A DNA stretch of 64,000 nt, taken from positions 550,168-614,167 of the forward strand of contig NW_004457538.1 in the NCBI RefSeq assembly GCF_000313135.1. The letters are read 5' to 3'. Under the pieces are notes generated by a model, which was given only the letters and a program-made list of their open reading frames with translations, searched no databases and had not been told where the DNA came from. This stretch comes from Acanthamoeba castellanii str. Neff. Lineage: Eukaryota > Discosea > Longamoebia > Acanthamoebidae. Numbering within the stretch: the first letter of the stretch is position 1; every line of letters begins with the position of its first letter. Position numbers and translations under genes: made by a program. Of the stretch, positions 22,946 through 34,800 are shown one piece after another.

Positions 22946-24965
22946 ATGACCCTTATGAACTCAAACAAAACATCCAAACCACAAACCGATTGCCACCGAT
23001 TATTCGTGCCGCTCCTTCTTGCTCTGCTCGTCATTGTCGCTACTTACTCTCACCACAGAGCTCTCAACTACCGTATGGAGGTACACTCCCCCCCTTGATT
23101 TACAACAATCAATCTTGTTTTTTTTTAACAACGCCGTGTTAGGACGAAGCACTAGCCCAGCTGCGACGAGTGCAGCGCGGTCTGCATCGCGACGAGTCAT
23201 TTGGAGACGATCTGGGGTGGCGAGGGCCGCCGACCAACCTCACCGTCATGAGCTACAACCTGCGCGCAAGCCACATCGACAAGGAGGTCAATACGTGGTG
23301 GCACCACAGGCGCGAGGTTCTAGCCGGCACCGTGCTCAAGTACCAGCCCGCCGTCATCGGCACACAGGAGGGCCTTCGCGACCAACTGCTGGACCTCCTG
23401 TCCCTCCTGCCTCCGTCGTGGCGCCTCTTTGGCTGCAGCCGTAGAGGCGAGTACGTGTGGCCAGCCCTTCCCAGAGCGCTATAGCGATCGTATGCGAGTT
23501 GCGAGTGGCCGGAGCTTAGTAGCTGCTTACGTACTCCCACAACCTCTGTTCTCAATAACAACAGATCCGAAGACGACGAGCACTCGGCGCTCATCTACAA
23601 CACGGACGAAGTAGAATTCAGGAAAGGTACTGTGGTCGAGCATTGCAGCAGGCCTGACTAGGTGAACGTGTTGGCTGATGATTGTGATCACGATGGTAAT
23701 GATGCTAATGATGGCTTGCTTGGTCTCGCATTCGTGTGTGAAGCACAGGCGGCGATTTCTGGCTCTCGCCGACGCCAGACGTGCCAGGCAGCAGCGCCTG
23801 GGGGTCCTGCTTCCCTCGCATGGCCACATGGGCGGTACGTGCCATTGCTCAGGGTCTCACACGACTCGTCGCCCGTGTGTGCACTTATACCACTGTATCT
23901 ACCACATACGCAGAAATTTAAACAGCTATCAACCGGGCACCTGTTCTACATAGTGAACACGCACATGGACCACGTCTCCGAGCAGGCTCGTGTAGAGGGT
24001 ACCATGTTCTGTTAAATTGGCAATTCGAATTGAGTGTAGTTGGTGGGATGGGTGTTAAACGTTCATGAACGTTACGTGCATCACAGGTGCCAAGGTACTG
24101 CTCAAGACCATCGAAAAGCTGCGAAGGAAGAACAGAGCGGTGATCGTCACTGGCGACTTCAACGCCGCTCCCGGCCAAGGATCATATGAGGTCCTGCGCG
24201 ATGGTACAGCTGCTGGCTTAAGAACAACGTGAACGCTGAGATGACGATGATGGCTCACCCTGAGGGCGGTGCGCTGCCCGAGTGCGTCTAGGAGGTTTTG
24301 AGGACGCGTGGAGCAAGTGTAACGAGATGGACACCATCCTGCACCGAACACATACGACCTTTCACCACTACATGGGCACCAAGCTCGAGACATGGTACTG
24401 TAGCATGGCCCTCTACGCAGGTACAGCACACGTGAGCTCCTTTCTTCTTCCTTCTTCTTCTTCCTTCGCTTCAGCCTGACCCAACGTTGCGCGTTCAGGC
24501 TTTCGCTGGCACGCTGGTCGGTTCCCCCACTTCGGCCGGTACCACGTCGACTGGATACTGTACATGAACGACCAACCACGCGAGAACAGCGACGAACGCG
24601 AGATTGCTGATCGCTGCCGAGCCGAGGGAAAGAGGGAGAAGAAGAGCGACGACCAGGGAGACACTGCCGCCGCCGCGATCGTCGTCGACTGCGACGTTGA
24701 GGGCAAGCGTCGACCCGAAGACGCGGTGGAGCAGCCGCCCGCCACCACCGTCGAGCCGCTGTGCGCCATGGTATGTACGGACGCGACCGCCGAGGGCCAG
24801 TACCCCTCCGATCACTACGCCCTCCTCGCCGTCTTCCGTCTCGCGTACCGCCCGGCCAAGGGCCTGCCGGAGGCCTATGATGCTGAAGAAGAAGATGAGG
24901 TGGGCGAACGAGATGATGATGATGGCGACGAAGCTGAAGTGGCCACGATCGCCGAGTTCCGATGA
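22946..24965 (+). CDS. Membrane-anchored endonuclease/exonuclease/phosphatase (EEP) family hydrolase
   Basis: Eight exons: 22946-23080, 23143-23450, 23565-23626, 23749-23834, 23914-23998, 24087-24203, 24292-24420, 24499-24965 (462 residues). Exon 1 encodes an N-terminal signal anchor (LFVPLLLALLVIVATYS), so the catalytic domain is predicted to be lumenal or extracellular. EEP fold motifs follow in order: VMSYNL (Asn), GTQEGL (metal-binding Glu), NTHMDH (His), TGDFNAAPG (Asp/Asn) and SDHYALLAVF (catalytic Asp-His). Such enzymes cleave phosphodiester or phosphomonoester bonds with Mg2+; nucleic acid, inositol phosphate or sphingomyelin are all possible substrates. A Glu/Lys-rich insert lies between the WILY strand and SDH. 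The tail is strongly acidic (EEEDEVGERDDDDGDE). The start ATG is the first in frame; a second ATG lies three codons later. Confidence 0.82.
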
Positions 24966-25084
24966 CGTCAGCCAACGAGTTGACTAAGAACCGCTGCACC
25001 TTGTGGGCCACGGAACCAAAACAAAAGAAAAATAATTCAAAAAAAACAAAAACAAAAAACAAAAAAAAACAAAAGATCAGACAG

Positions 25085-26363
25085 ATGGAGGCGAGCAGCA
25101 CGCCAGACAAATCGCTGGAGCGGCTCCTCAACGAGGGCAAGCGCTATGCAGACAAGGCCAAATGCCGCCAGACCTCGGTACATAGGAATCACCACTGTTG
25201 CTAGAGAAGCATTAGATGAGATAAGATGCACTTACTGTGCCCCAACTCTTCTTTTTGGCCCATATTCAGGGCTTTGAAGCGGATTGTGTGGAAGGCGACC
25301 CGTACCATTGGCACGTACGTGCTCACCAATCTCGGCACCACTTGCATCTCTCAATCTTTCCCTTGCTGACGTGGCAGGGGTGCAGGTGAAGATCTACGAC
25401 TTCTTCGGCGACAGCACGGTGGCCAAAGACCTGGCACACCTCAAAGAACAGCAGGGTGTGGTGCGTCTTCTTTGTCACCAATGCACATTATGTGCGTGTG
25501 CGGTCATGGGCGGTCGTGTGCGTGTGCGGGTCATGCAACTTACGCACACCCGCAGGATCATGTCTTGGTGTCCTTCCGCTTCACGACCGAGTACCCGCTC
25601 AAGCCTCCCACCGTCCGCGTCTTGTACCCTCGTTTTGCGCCGAGGAGCACTGGCGGCGTCGTGTCCACGGGCGGAACGGTGCAGCTCGCCCTCTTCACCT
25701 ACCAAGAGTGGAGCCCAAGTGCGTGGTCCCCTCTTTGCGCTCCGCTACTTCGATTGATGATGTCTAAGTGTGCTTGCATTGGCTGACGACGGCACGTAAC
25801 GCGCGCGTGCGTGTTCTTTCGTTAGTCAATACGATGTCGTCTATCGTCACGCACCTCAAGAACAAGCTCGTCGAAGCAAACGCCCGTATCTACGTGACCA
25901 ACCCGTTGCCCTACACCGACGAAGAAGTCGCCTCCGCAACGACCGGGTAACACACGCACACACCACACACCACACACAAAGCTTAGGCATGTTACTAAAC
26001 CGTTGATCAGCTTCTACACCACATATGTTTGCAACACGCCGGCGTTCATTGGACGCCCGGAACTCAATTACGGCGGCAAGAGTACGTCCACGCATTGCCC
26101 CAAATTCAATTCTGAGAACGACCACTGACAGCTGCGATGGACCGGCCGTCGGTGTGTGTGTGTGTGTGTGTGTGTGTTTTAGTCCTGCTGCCCGCGTCGG
26201 CGCTCCAGGAGATCGTGAGCAAGGACGTGGCAGGCAAGCAGTTCCTTTCCGACTCCCCGCTCGTGTTTGAGCTCTCAAACCCGGCCAATGGCAAGAAGAC
26301 CTACGCCGGTATGCAACCTCTAGTTTGCGTGTGCGTGTGCGTGTGCGTGTGCGGTGCTGCGTG

Positions 26364-26395
<32 letters not shown>

Positions 26396-28198
26396 CACTC
26401 ACTTTTTCCCATAGGTGTGATGGAGTTTCTGGCGGAAGAGGGTCATGCCAATGCGCCATTCTGGCTTATGCAACATCTCGAGCTCACAGAGGTTATTCGC
26501 CTCCCCTCACCGCCAACAACAGCAAAAGAAGAAGGCTGATAGACCATGTTTTCTTCATCGCCATCATCATCATCTGATAGGGAGATGATGTGAATGTGCG
26601 CTTGGTCACGCTGCCCAAGGGTACCTTCGTCAAGTTCAAGGCCCACGATTCCCACTTCTTCGTGCGCTACCCCGATCCCAAACCCATGTACGTCCAACGT
26701 TTGTTTTGCTTCTTCTTTGGGTTATATCGTGCAAGTTTGGCTCGAACTCAACGATCGTATCGTTATGTGTGTGTGCCCGGTTTGTAGTTTCGAGACGGTG
26801 CTTCGCAACTTTGCCGCGCTGAGCCAGGGTGATCACATCGACATCACTTTTGACGCCATCACCTACCACTTCGAGGTACCGCGCACGACACACGGCACAC
26901 AACACACACAACATACACGGCACACGACACATACGACGTGACGGTACTGATGACATCAAGTACTGACCATAAATTGGCAACAACAAGGTGCTGGAGACGC
27001 AGCCGCACACGGCGATCGACATCAACAACGTGGACATTGAGGTCGAGTTCCAGCGGACGCTGACCGAGGAGGAGCAGCTGCGCGAGATCGCACGAATCAA
27101 GCGGGAGCGCGAGGCCGCAGAGACTGACGGCGCAGACGGCGAGGGCGTCAAGGACAAGGGGAAGGAGAAGGAGCAACTCGGTAGGAGACTGGACGAAGAG
27201 ACCGAAGACGCGGCTCCTCAAGCCGACACCACCCTCTGCAAGAACTGGTACCTGGAACCCTATAGTCGACCAATTTTCCAGTTACTGGCGCGCTGACTGG
27301 CCACGTCACCTGTGTCGACACTTTCAGCCAGCGAAGAGTGCCAACTGCCGCGTTTACCATGCATTCGGCCTTCTGTGAGGTGCCTTTTTCACACGACACG
27401 ACCAACGACACGACACACAGCACAAAGACACATAGGCTGACGTCTTTTTTTTTCTGTGCGCGCCATCACCTGCAGCGGAACAACGTGTGTTGCATGAAAT
27501 GCGGCCGAGCGGTCAAGGTGTCGGAGAAGGAGAAGCACGACCAGGAGTTCCATGCGCAGGTCCGTACGCCGGTTGACTGGTTGGTTGTCCAAGGGCACGT
27601 CTCACACTTTTCTGTGCTGTGCCCCCCCCCCAAGGTCGAGTGCGGCGAGTGTGGGGCCACGGTAGAGTTGACCGAGCTCGGCGCTCACCTCGAGAAGTAC
27701 GCACCACTCAATCTCTGAGCCGACAGCTTCTGTATGACCATTGCCCCAATCTCCAGTTATTGCCCGCAGCGAAGCGTGCCCTGCCACTATTGCGGTCTGA
27801 TGACCAAGGCCACCCAACTCGACGAGCACCAGGTGACTGGAAGCCCGCCACGCCCGCGCCACGAGGGCATCCGTCTCCTTGCTGCACACTCACACAGTTT
27901 GCCCCCGTATGCGACATCTCTAGGAGTACTGTGGGACCCGCACGGAGGAGTGCGAAAAGTGTCGGCGCTGCATCATGTACAAAGGTTCGCTTCTTCTCCT
28001 CTGTGCTCATGCACGATCTCTCACCTTCTCCCACTTTTTATCGCTGACTGTGGACACACTTCCAACCACCTCTTTGGGGCGTGACCAGATCTGCCGCAGC
28101 ACATCGGGACCGATTGCGGGTACCCGCCGGCGCCGCAGCCCGTCCGACCCGGCAACGCCCTCCTCTCCTACCTGGGCCTCGGCGGCTGGGGCAAGTGA
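25085..28198 (+). CDS. Fusion of catalytically dead UBC (E2-like) domain with UFD1 and TRAF-like zinc fingers
   Basis: Seventeen exons from 25085-25177 to 28089-28198 (550 residues, all phases consistent). Residues about 25-165 form an E2-like domain with YPLKPPTVRVLYP and GGTVQLALFTYQEWS. By comparison with UBE2Q-type E2s (GG.LCMELLT..GWS) the catalytic Cys position is Gln, so thioester chemistry is not expected. From about 170 the UFD1 fold begins (FYTTYVCNTPAFIGRPELN, GGKILLPASALQEI, VMEFLAEEG, MQHLELTEGD, VLRNFAALSQGD), the p97/CDC48 and ubiquitin-chain binding module. The C-terminal part has Cys/His fingers (CCMKCGRAV, CGECGATVEL, VPCHYCGL, CEKCRRC) like the plant UFD1-zinc-finger proteins. 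It probably presents ubiquitinated cargo to CDC48. Exon phases cross the UBC/UFD1 junction without a break. Confidence 0.85.
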
Positions 28199-28409
28199 GA
28201 GCCGCGGGCCAGCCCCGGCCCCGACCATGTCGCCCAATTACCTACATGTGTGCGGTCGCTCAAGACCTCTCGCTGAAGAGGTTGGATGCGGGCATCAGGA
28301 GAGCGTGACCACTCGCACGACGTCACCCAGGCACTATTTACAGTACAAAGGAATTATTTACTACTGATTAAGTTACATCGCTCGCACAGCATCACGGCTC
28401 CGTCGTGTG

Positions 28410-28445
28410 TTGTTGTTTGTTGTTGTTGTTGTTGTTGTTGTTGTT
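28410..28445. repeat. (GTT)n microsatellite
   Basis: A run of TTG/GTT trinucleotides lies just downstream (minus-strand sense) of the small orphan gene, within the 249-bp convergent spacer between that gene and the UFD1 fusion gene. Confidence 0.85.
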
Positions 28446-28447
28446 CT

Positions 28448-28893
28448 TTACGGGAGATCGGTGAGACTCTTCTTGGGTGGCAGCTGGCCTTCCGCGTACC
28501 TGGTTTGCTTCTTTGTCTGCGCCGAATACCCGGTCTGTCGCGTTGAACCAATGAATTAGTGTTTTTTCTCTAATTGGCGTTTTTTTAATTTTGTTTTTGT
28601 TTTTTGTTTTTTGTTTTTTTTTTGGCCTTTTGATGGCGGACGAGGGTGAGGGACGTACGGCGTTGTGGGCGCCCGTGGCGCCGTTGTTGGTGGGGGTCCA
28701 CTCCCTCTGCTTCTGGGGCTTCTTCGGCTTTTCAGGAACAGCGTTCACCTCCTGCAGCAAGCCCCCCCCCACAAACAAACAATTGAATGCCCTTCAGCAC
28801 AATCCAATCATTAATCATTTAGACAAAGATTGACAAGGTGCGTACCTGAATTTGCTGCTCAAATTTATTCTTCAGACTGCTCGCAGTGCTCAT
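28448..28893 (-). CDS. Small conserved-looking protein of 75 residues, function unknown
   Basis: Three exons: 28846-28893, 28659-28751, 28448-28534, all phase 0. The protein starts MSTASSLKNKFEQQIQ, has a Lys/Pro-rich centre (EKPKKPQKQREWTP) and ends PKKSLTDLP. Clean GTACG donors and CAG acceptors, and GC-ending codons, support it, although it is too short for a long open frame. It has no signal peptide, membrane segment or known motif; it is basic and probably unstructured apart from the N-terminal helix. It is divergent to the polysaccharide lyase gene (383-bp spacer) and convergent with the UFD1 fusion gene. I do not recognise a family. Confidence 0.6.
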
Positions 28894-29276
28894 CCTCTTC
28901 TGCTTCTGTGTCGGTAGCTGGACTGGCCCAGGCCAGCTGGAGATCTCCAGAAGGGGCATTTCCTGCTCGCGCTTGGGCAACACGGCATTTCGGGTATGTG
29001 AACCAAACGGTGCGCCGCCGCCAACAGGAAGCATAGTGTCCCAACCAATAACTTGTTTTTCCGAGTTTTATTACGGTGAACAAGCGCAACACATGCATGC
29101 CCGCCATTGGCGCATCGGCACACGCATGCCCGCCATTGGCGCCTCGGCACCCGATCGGGAGCACAACAACAACAAGACAACAGAACACACAACCCGAACA
29201 CACAACCCGAACGAACATTCTGCATCCCGCCCTCGGCACCGAACAAGCGCCCCAGCACACTACCAACATCATCGTC
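28894..29276. promoter_or_regulatory. Bidirectional promoter region with 29-bp tandem repeat
   Basis: The spacer between two divergent starts (28893 minus, 29277 plus). It contains two adjacent 29-bp copies (29096-29124 and 29125-29153), each with GCCATTGGCGC, i.e. an inverted CCAAT core, followed by two copies of ACACAACCCGAAC near 29189-29215. These are candidate regulatory repeats; no TATA box is obvious. Confidence 0.45.
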
Positions 29277-32200
29277 ATGGGTCGTAAGGGTACAAGGCTG
29301 CTCCTGGTTCTGCTGGCGGTGGTGGCCGTCTCTGTGAGCTGCGTGGCCGCTTCGGCCGACACGCAGACGGTAGACGCACGCCTCACTGCCAACTTTGTCA
29401 CCGGCTACTCCATCACCCAGTACTCCACACCTCCCATAGATAGCGCTATATATATATATTATATATATCTATTGATTAAATTGTTTTCTATTGTCCGCTG
29501 TAGGGCGAGAACGTACTTGAACAGCATCCAAGCTGATGGGACCTGGTCTGGTACGTTGTTTTGCCTCGCCCACCACTGGTCGCGTGTCTCTCTACTCAAA
29601 CTACACATCTTGTAGACGTCGACTACACGGCCGGATGCAGCGCCGACCCATCGAGCTGGCCTGCCCTGGTTCACCTGACCCGCGTTCTCAGTACCGAAGC
29701 GCTGGCTCCATTTATTTATTTTGTTTATTTTTTATTTTTTATTTACATATTGCTAACCCTCACTTTGTGGTGCATTTTTTGTAATATTAAAATTCAGAGA
29801 TAACGCAGGCGTGGTATGCGGTCCCGGCTCTGCGCTCCAACGCGACGGTGCTCGGCGGGATCATGCTCGGGCTCGACTATTGGCTCGACAACGACTACGC
29901 CAACGAGTTCTGCACCAACCGCAAGAACACCACCGCCTGCCCCTGCTCCACCCCTGGTACCCAGTCTGGTGTCCCCCACCACTCGTGCGTGCGTGCGGTG
30001 CGTGCGGTGTGTGCGGTTAGTGCGGTGTGTGCGGTTAGTGCGTGTGCTTACAATGAGTGCAGGGCTGTGGAACACGAACTGGTGGGCGAACATGATTGGC
30101 GTGCAGCTCCAACTGGGACCAACGTGCCTGCTGCTGCGCTCGGCGAGCTCGTCGGTCTTCACGGCCGAGCACAAGTCGCACTGCGCCAAGATCCTGGGTC
30201 GCGCCAACTGGACCGGCTTCACGGGCGCCAACACGCTGTGGCTCGCCCAGGGAGCCGTCTACGCGGGTCTTCTCACGCAGAACGACACCGCAGTCGCCGC
30301 AGCCTTCGCGGCCAGCAACAACGAGCTGTACTACTCGTCTGGTTCCGATGTACGTTTTGTTGTATTGCGTGTGTCGTGTGTGTTGCGTGTGTTGCGTGTG
30401 CTGCGTGTGCTGCGTGTGTCGTGTGTGTCGCGTCGTACGTTTCCTGTAAATGGCTGACCGCACGACCTCTAGGACGGTATCAAGCCGGACGGCAGCTTTC
30501 TGCAGCACAGGGGCCTCCTCTACACCGGCGGCTATGGGTTCGTATGATTTATTCTTTTCTACGACTTATTACTTTTAAATTTATCATTAAAATGCTATTA
30601 TGGAAATTAATAGAGTTATTTATTTAAATTCAAATTTATTTATATATTCTGTGGCGTGTTGCAACATAGTGACTCGTTCATGGCGACGTACGTCGACATG
30701 TTCGTGTCGGCCGTGGGTACCGCGTTCGCCTCCACCGCCGCGCAGCGCGAGGTGTTCGCCAGGTTCGTGCTCGACGGACTGCAGTGGATGATGGTCTACT
30801 CGCCCGGCAAGAACATCTACGACCCGTCGGTGGTGGGCCGGGCCATCTCCCGCAAGGTCGGCCTCGTCGCCTCCCTCGACACCAACTCGCTCACCAACCT
30901 CACCGCCGGCTGGTACGCATCGCACACGCCCGACCGCACACACCGCACACCGCACATGCGCGACCGCACGCACCGCACACCGCACACACGCGATTAATTG
31001 AGTGAACAGGTCGCGCCAGAAGGAGTTCGAGGCGTTCGTGGAGGTGGTCACGTCGAACAACGGGTCGCGGCTGGTGGGCAACCGCATGTACTGGGCCTCT
31101 GACTACATGGTCCACCGCCGCGCCCACTACGTCGTCAGCGTCAAGGGCTTCTCCACCCGCATCGCCAACTCCGAATGCGTCAATTCAGAAAATTTACTCG
31201 TACGTGTGTGCGGCGGGTGTGTGCGGTGGGTGTGTGCGGTGTGTGCGTGTGCGGTCCGTGCTCACAAGTGAAGGACAGGGACTGCATTTGAGCGACGGCG
31301 CGATGTACGTGCACCAGTCGGGCAACGAGTACGGCCGCGTCAACGACACGGCCGACCGGTCCGTGTTCCCCCTGTGGGACTGGAACCACGTGCCCGGCAT
31401 CACCGTCGACTACGGCGTCGGCGCGCTGACCTGCGCCAGTCTCTACGCCAAGGGCCAGGCCGGCGGCTTCGTCGGCGGCGCGTCCGATGGCACCTACGGC
31501 GCCTTCGCCATGCGCTTCGTGTCGCCCTTCACCCGCAACCTCAGCTTCCAGAAGGCGTGGTTCATGTTCGACGACGAGGTCGTGGTGCTGGCGGCCAACA
31601 TCACCTCGCTCGACCCGGCCGCCGCCGTGCACTCGGTGCTCGACGCCAAGGTGCTCAACGGCCCCGTGACGTCGAGCGTCGCCGGCGCACCGATCGCCGT
31701 CGGCAGCGGCACCTCCCAGCCCTGGTGGCTCCACCACGACTCGGTGGGCTACGTTTTCCCAGAGAACCGCGGCGTGGCCGCCGCCAATGGCTCTGTGACG
31801 CTGCATCTGGAGACGGCGAGCGCGTCGAGCGGGTCGTGGAGCACGATTGGTGAGGACTCGGGCACGATCGCGCTCCCCACGTTCAACGCGTGGCTCACCC
31901 GGCAGAGCGCGCCGGTGGTCAACGACTCGCTGGCCTACGTGGTGGTGCCGGGCGTGTCGGCGGCGGCGTTCGACCCGGCCGCGACACTGGCGGCGGTCGA
32001 AGTGGTGGCCAACACGCCCCACGTCCAGGCCGTGTTCCACACCAAGCTGCGCCTGCTGGGCGCCGCGTTCTGGTCGACGACCGAGGCCGATCAGTCACTG
32101 CAGTCGCCGGGCCGGCGCGGGTGGCGCGTGCGTGTGGACCAGCCGTGCGTGGTGCTGGTTCAGGAGGTGGACGACGGAACGCGGCTCAAGGTCACCGTGT

Positions 32201-32421
32201 CAGACCCGACGCAGGCCTTGAGTGGTGTCAACGTCACGATCGACAGAGCGGTGGCGTGCGCGGCGTGCCTGATAGCGAGCGACCAGGCCAGCACGACCAT
32301 GAGCTTCAGCCTCACGGCCGGCAGTGGTGCCTCAGCCTCGACTATTGTCACTTCCACTGATGCCTCTGCCGCGTCCACACTAGGCACTCACTTGTCTGGC
32401 CTTGTCGCCCTTCTTCTGTAA
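29277..32421 (+). CDS. Polysaccharide lyase family 8 (hyaluronate/chondroitin lyase-like), secreted, probably GPI-anchored
   Basis: Nine exons: 29277-29419, 29504-29550, 29616-29690, 29798-29956, 30063-30349, 30473-30537, 30670-30912, 31010-31199, 31279-32421 (783 residues). The N-terminal signal peptide is GTRLLLVLLAVVAVSVSCVA. PL8 hallmarks: YLNSIQADGTWSDVDY, WNTNWWANMIGVQL (catalytic Asn region), TGANTLWLAQGAV, DGSFLQHRGLLYTGGYG (catalytic His and Tyr), then MVHRRAHYVVSVKGFSTR, a region around SECVNSENL, and FPLWDWNHVPG. The C-terminal half is the beta-sandwich. The extreme C-terminus, small residues then GTHLSGLVALLL, resembles a GPI-attachment signal. PL8 enzymes cleave uronic-acid glycosaminoglycans such as hyaluronan or chondroitin by beta-elimination, fitting a phagotroph that meets animal matrix or bacterial capsules. 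The start of exon 9 is the least certain junction. Confidence 0.88.
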
Positions 32422-32462
32422 TTTTAAATGTGGGAACTGAAGCCCAACGAAGTTGGTTCTTC

Positions 32463-34800
32463 TTAGTCCTCCTCCTCACGGGTGTAATCATCCGGGCCAC
32501 TGTAATCCTCTTCCGCGCAGTCCGGTTCTGCTTGCTGCTGTCTTCGTTGCCACGGAGGGACGTAGGCCTGGCTTGTCATTGACATCAGCGAGGCTTCTGC
32601 ATTGTCCTGCTCCTCCACCCACCGGATCGATTGACCACTTCGCCCAAAGTCGCACACCAGCACCTTGCAGTCCCACTGTTGTGTGTTGTGTGGTGTGTGG
32701 TGTTGTGTGTTGTGTGGTGTTGTGTGGTGTGTGGTGTGTGGTGTTGTGTGTCATGTGAGCACTCGAGAATGTGGGACGACCAGGTGAGAGGTGTGTGTTG
32801 GGCGAGGAGTGCGTACGGTGGTGGCGACAAGGTATCGGGCGGACACGGCCAGGGAGAGAATGCCCCTGACGCCCTCGGTGGCTTCACTGTGAAGGCTCGC
32901 CGCTCGCTCGCCCAGGGCGTCCAGCCCCCACAGCCGCACACCACTGCTCACCTTCCCCGTGTTCCCTGTACCACACGTCGTTCGTCAGCCCAACCTCACA
33001 CGACACACGACACGACACACACGACACACACGACACACCACACACGACACACAGTAGCCGAGCCTCACCTGAAATGAGGGTTGTCACTTCGGGTCGAGTG
33101 GCGTAGTGCTTCGTTTGCATGGAGATGACCTCGTTGACGGGCCTCGAACGACTACCGACCACGTGACCGGTTTCACTTCGCTTGGCCAGTGTCTGGATAC
33201 AGCTGCCCTGCGCGCGAGACCACACCCGCACGGTACCATCTATGAAGCGCGTAAGGCTCAGTCAGTCAGTGCGTGCGTGTCGTGCGCGTCGTGCGCGTCG
33301 TGCGCGTCGTGCGTGTCGTGCGTGTCGTGCGTGTCGTGCGATAAGAATGAGGTACCGTTGCTGCAGCTGACGATCCGCTCGTTCTCTGGACCGAATGCAA
33401 GAACTGCGTTGACGTCGCTCGTGTGCCCCACGAAGACATGCGCCGGCTGGCCCGTGCGCAAGTCCCAGTCGATCACCTTGCGATCGCCTGTGATGTGCGT
33501 TTTTTAGAATGAAAACAATTCAACAAGTAAAACAATAAAACAAAATAAAACAATAAAATAAATAAAAATAAATAAGGGTAATTTGTACAGGAGCCGGAGA
33601 CGAGCAAGCCCGGGCGCATATGGAGGCTGGTGATCCAGTGGGTGTGGCCCGACAGCATCTGGACCACCTGGCCGGTCTCCAGACACACGAGTGCGATGGA
33701 CCCGTCGGCGTAGCCCACCGCAGCGGTCGTGTCATTGGCCTCGATCGCGTGCGCCATGCAAGTGTTGCCCGAGGCCATGGTGTGTCCTGTAGAGTGCGCA
33801 CACAGTTTGCGTTAACCACAACCGCGGGCCAGAGCAGAGATGCGAGATCAGAGCGCTACACGTACGCAGCGAATGCAGCAGCTGGCCCTTATCTGCGTCC
33901 CAGATCTATTGCAACTGCAGTTAGCACACCGCACACGACACACGCGACGTGCAACACAACACGACACACACGACACACACGACACACACGACACACACGA
34001 CACACGGTGTACCTTGACTGTGTGATCTCTTCCGGCAGAGAGGAGGATGGTGGCGGAGGAGGTGGTGTCGCTGTTGTGGGCCGCGAACGCCAGCACGCGC
34101 ACGCTGTCGGTGTGGCCGGTGAGGGTGTGTAGGCACTCGAGCGTCTCGGCGTCCCACACGCGCACCGTGTGGTCGTTGGACGCCGATGCGAGGAGGCGGC
34201 GGTCGGGCGACATCTTGAGCGCACGCACAGCGTCGCGGTGCGCCTTGTGCAGGGGCTGTGCGGCGGTCCGCTCGCGCAGCTGTGGCTCATCGATGCAATC
34301 AGTGTCTTGGCCTTCGCTGCCAGGCAGGTCCACCAGCTCCAGCGTGGTGGCCATGGTTCTGCTCCACAACAAAATCATCAGTGCCGCTACACAAATTACA
34401 ATTGGAAATTGATTGAGGCGCACCCTAAGATGAGGCGATGGCGAGGCTCGTCGAGGAGGGAGCAGGGGACAGCATGACCCAAGGGCAGCTGCACCACGGT
34501 GAGCTTGCAGGTGCCCCGGAGCCAGTTGGCCTCGACCCTTGCCAGCTCGGCCCATGCGCGCTTCAAGGGGGCGGCTTGCGTGAGATTTGGGGAAATTGGT
34601 TGATGGTCCCGAAGCCAAGTGGTGGCGATGGACGAAGAGGCGAAAAAGGGACTCCACAGCATATCATCTTCGCTGATGGTTCGCCATCGTGTGCAGACCA
34701 GCGCCAATTGGGCTAACTCTGCGGGGCGATCGAGAAATGCGAAGATGTGAACCCAGATTTCTGAGGGGAGGGAAGCCGATGTGATTGATTCTAGGTTCAT
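32463..34800 (-). CDS. F-box/WD40-repeat protein
   Basis: Eight exons: 34424-34800, 34013-34358, 33866-33905, 33589-33786, 33356-33487, 33069-33239, 32817-32965, 32463-32675 (541 residues). The F-box is near residues 10-50: LPSEIWVHIFAFLDRPAELA with LVCTRWRTISEDDMLW, the SKP1-binding segment. WD40 blades follow with typical GH...WD spacing: KAHRDAVRALKMS to HTVRVWDAE, TGHTDSVRVLAFA to HTVKIWDAD, SGHTHWITSLHM to DRKVIDWDLRTG, VGHTSDVNAVLAF to DGTVRVWSR, and VSSGVRLWGLD. It ends in an acidic tail (DDYTREEED). Predicted role: substrate receptor of an SCF ubiquitin ligase; the substrate is unknown. Its stop codon is only 41 bp from that of the lyase gene on the opposite strand. Confidence 0.9.

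Noticed and set aside
22687..23034. 115-residue minus-strand open frame
   Set aside because: Runs antisense across the first exon and promoter of the EEP hydrolase; could only be an upstream exon of the unresolved gene through weak donors, so not called separately.
31180..32040. 286-residue minus-strand open frame
   Set aside because: Antisense of the long last exon of the polysaccharide lyase.
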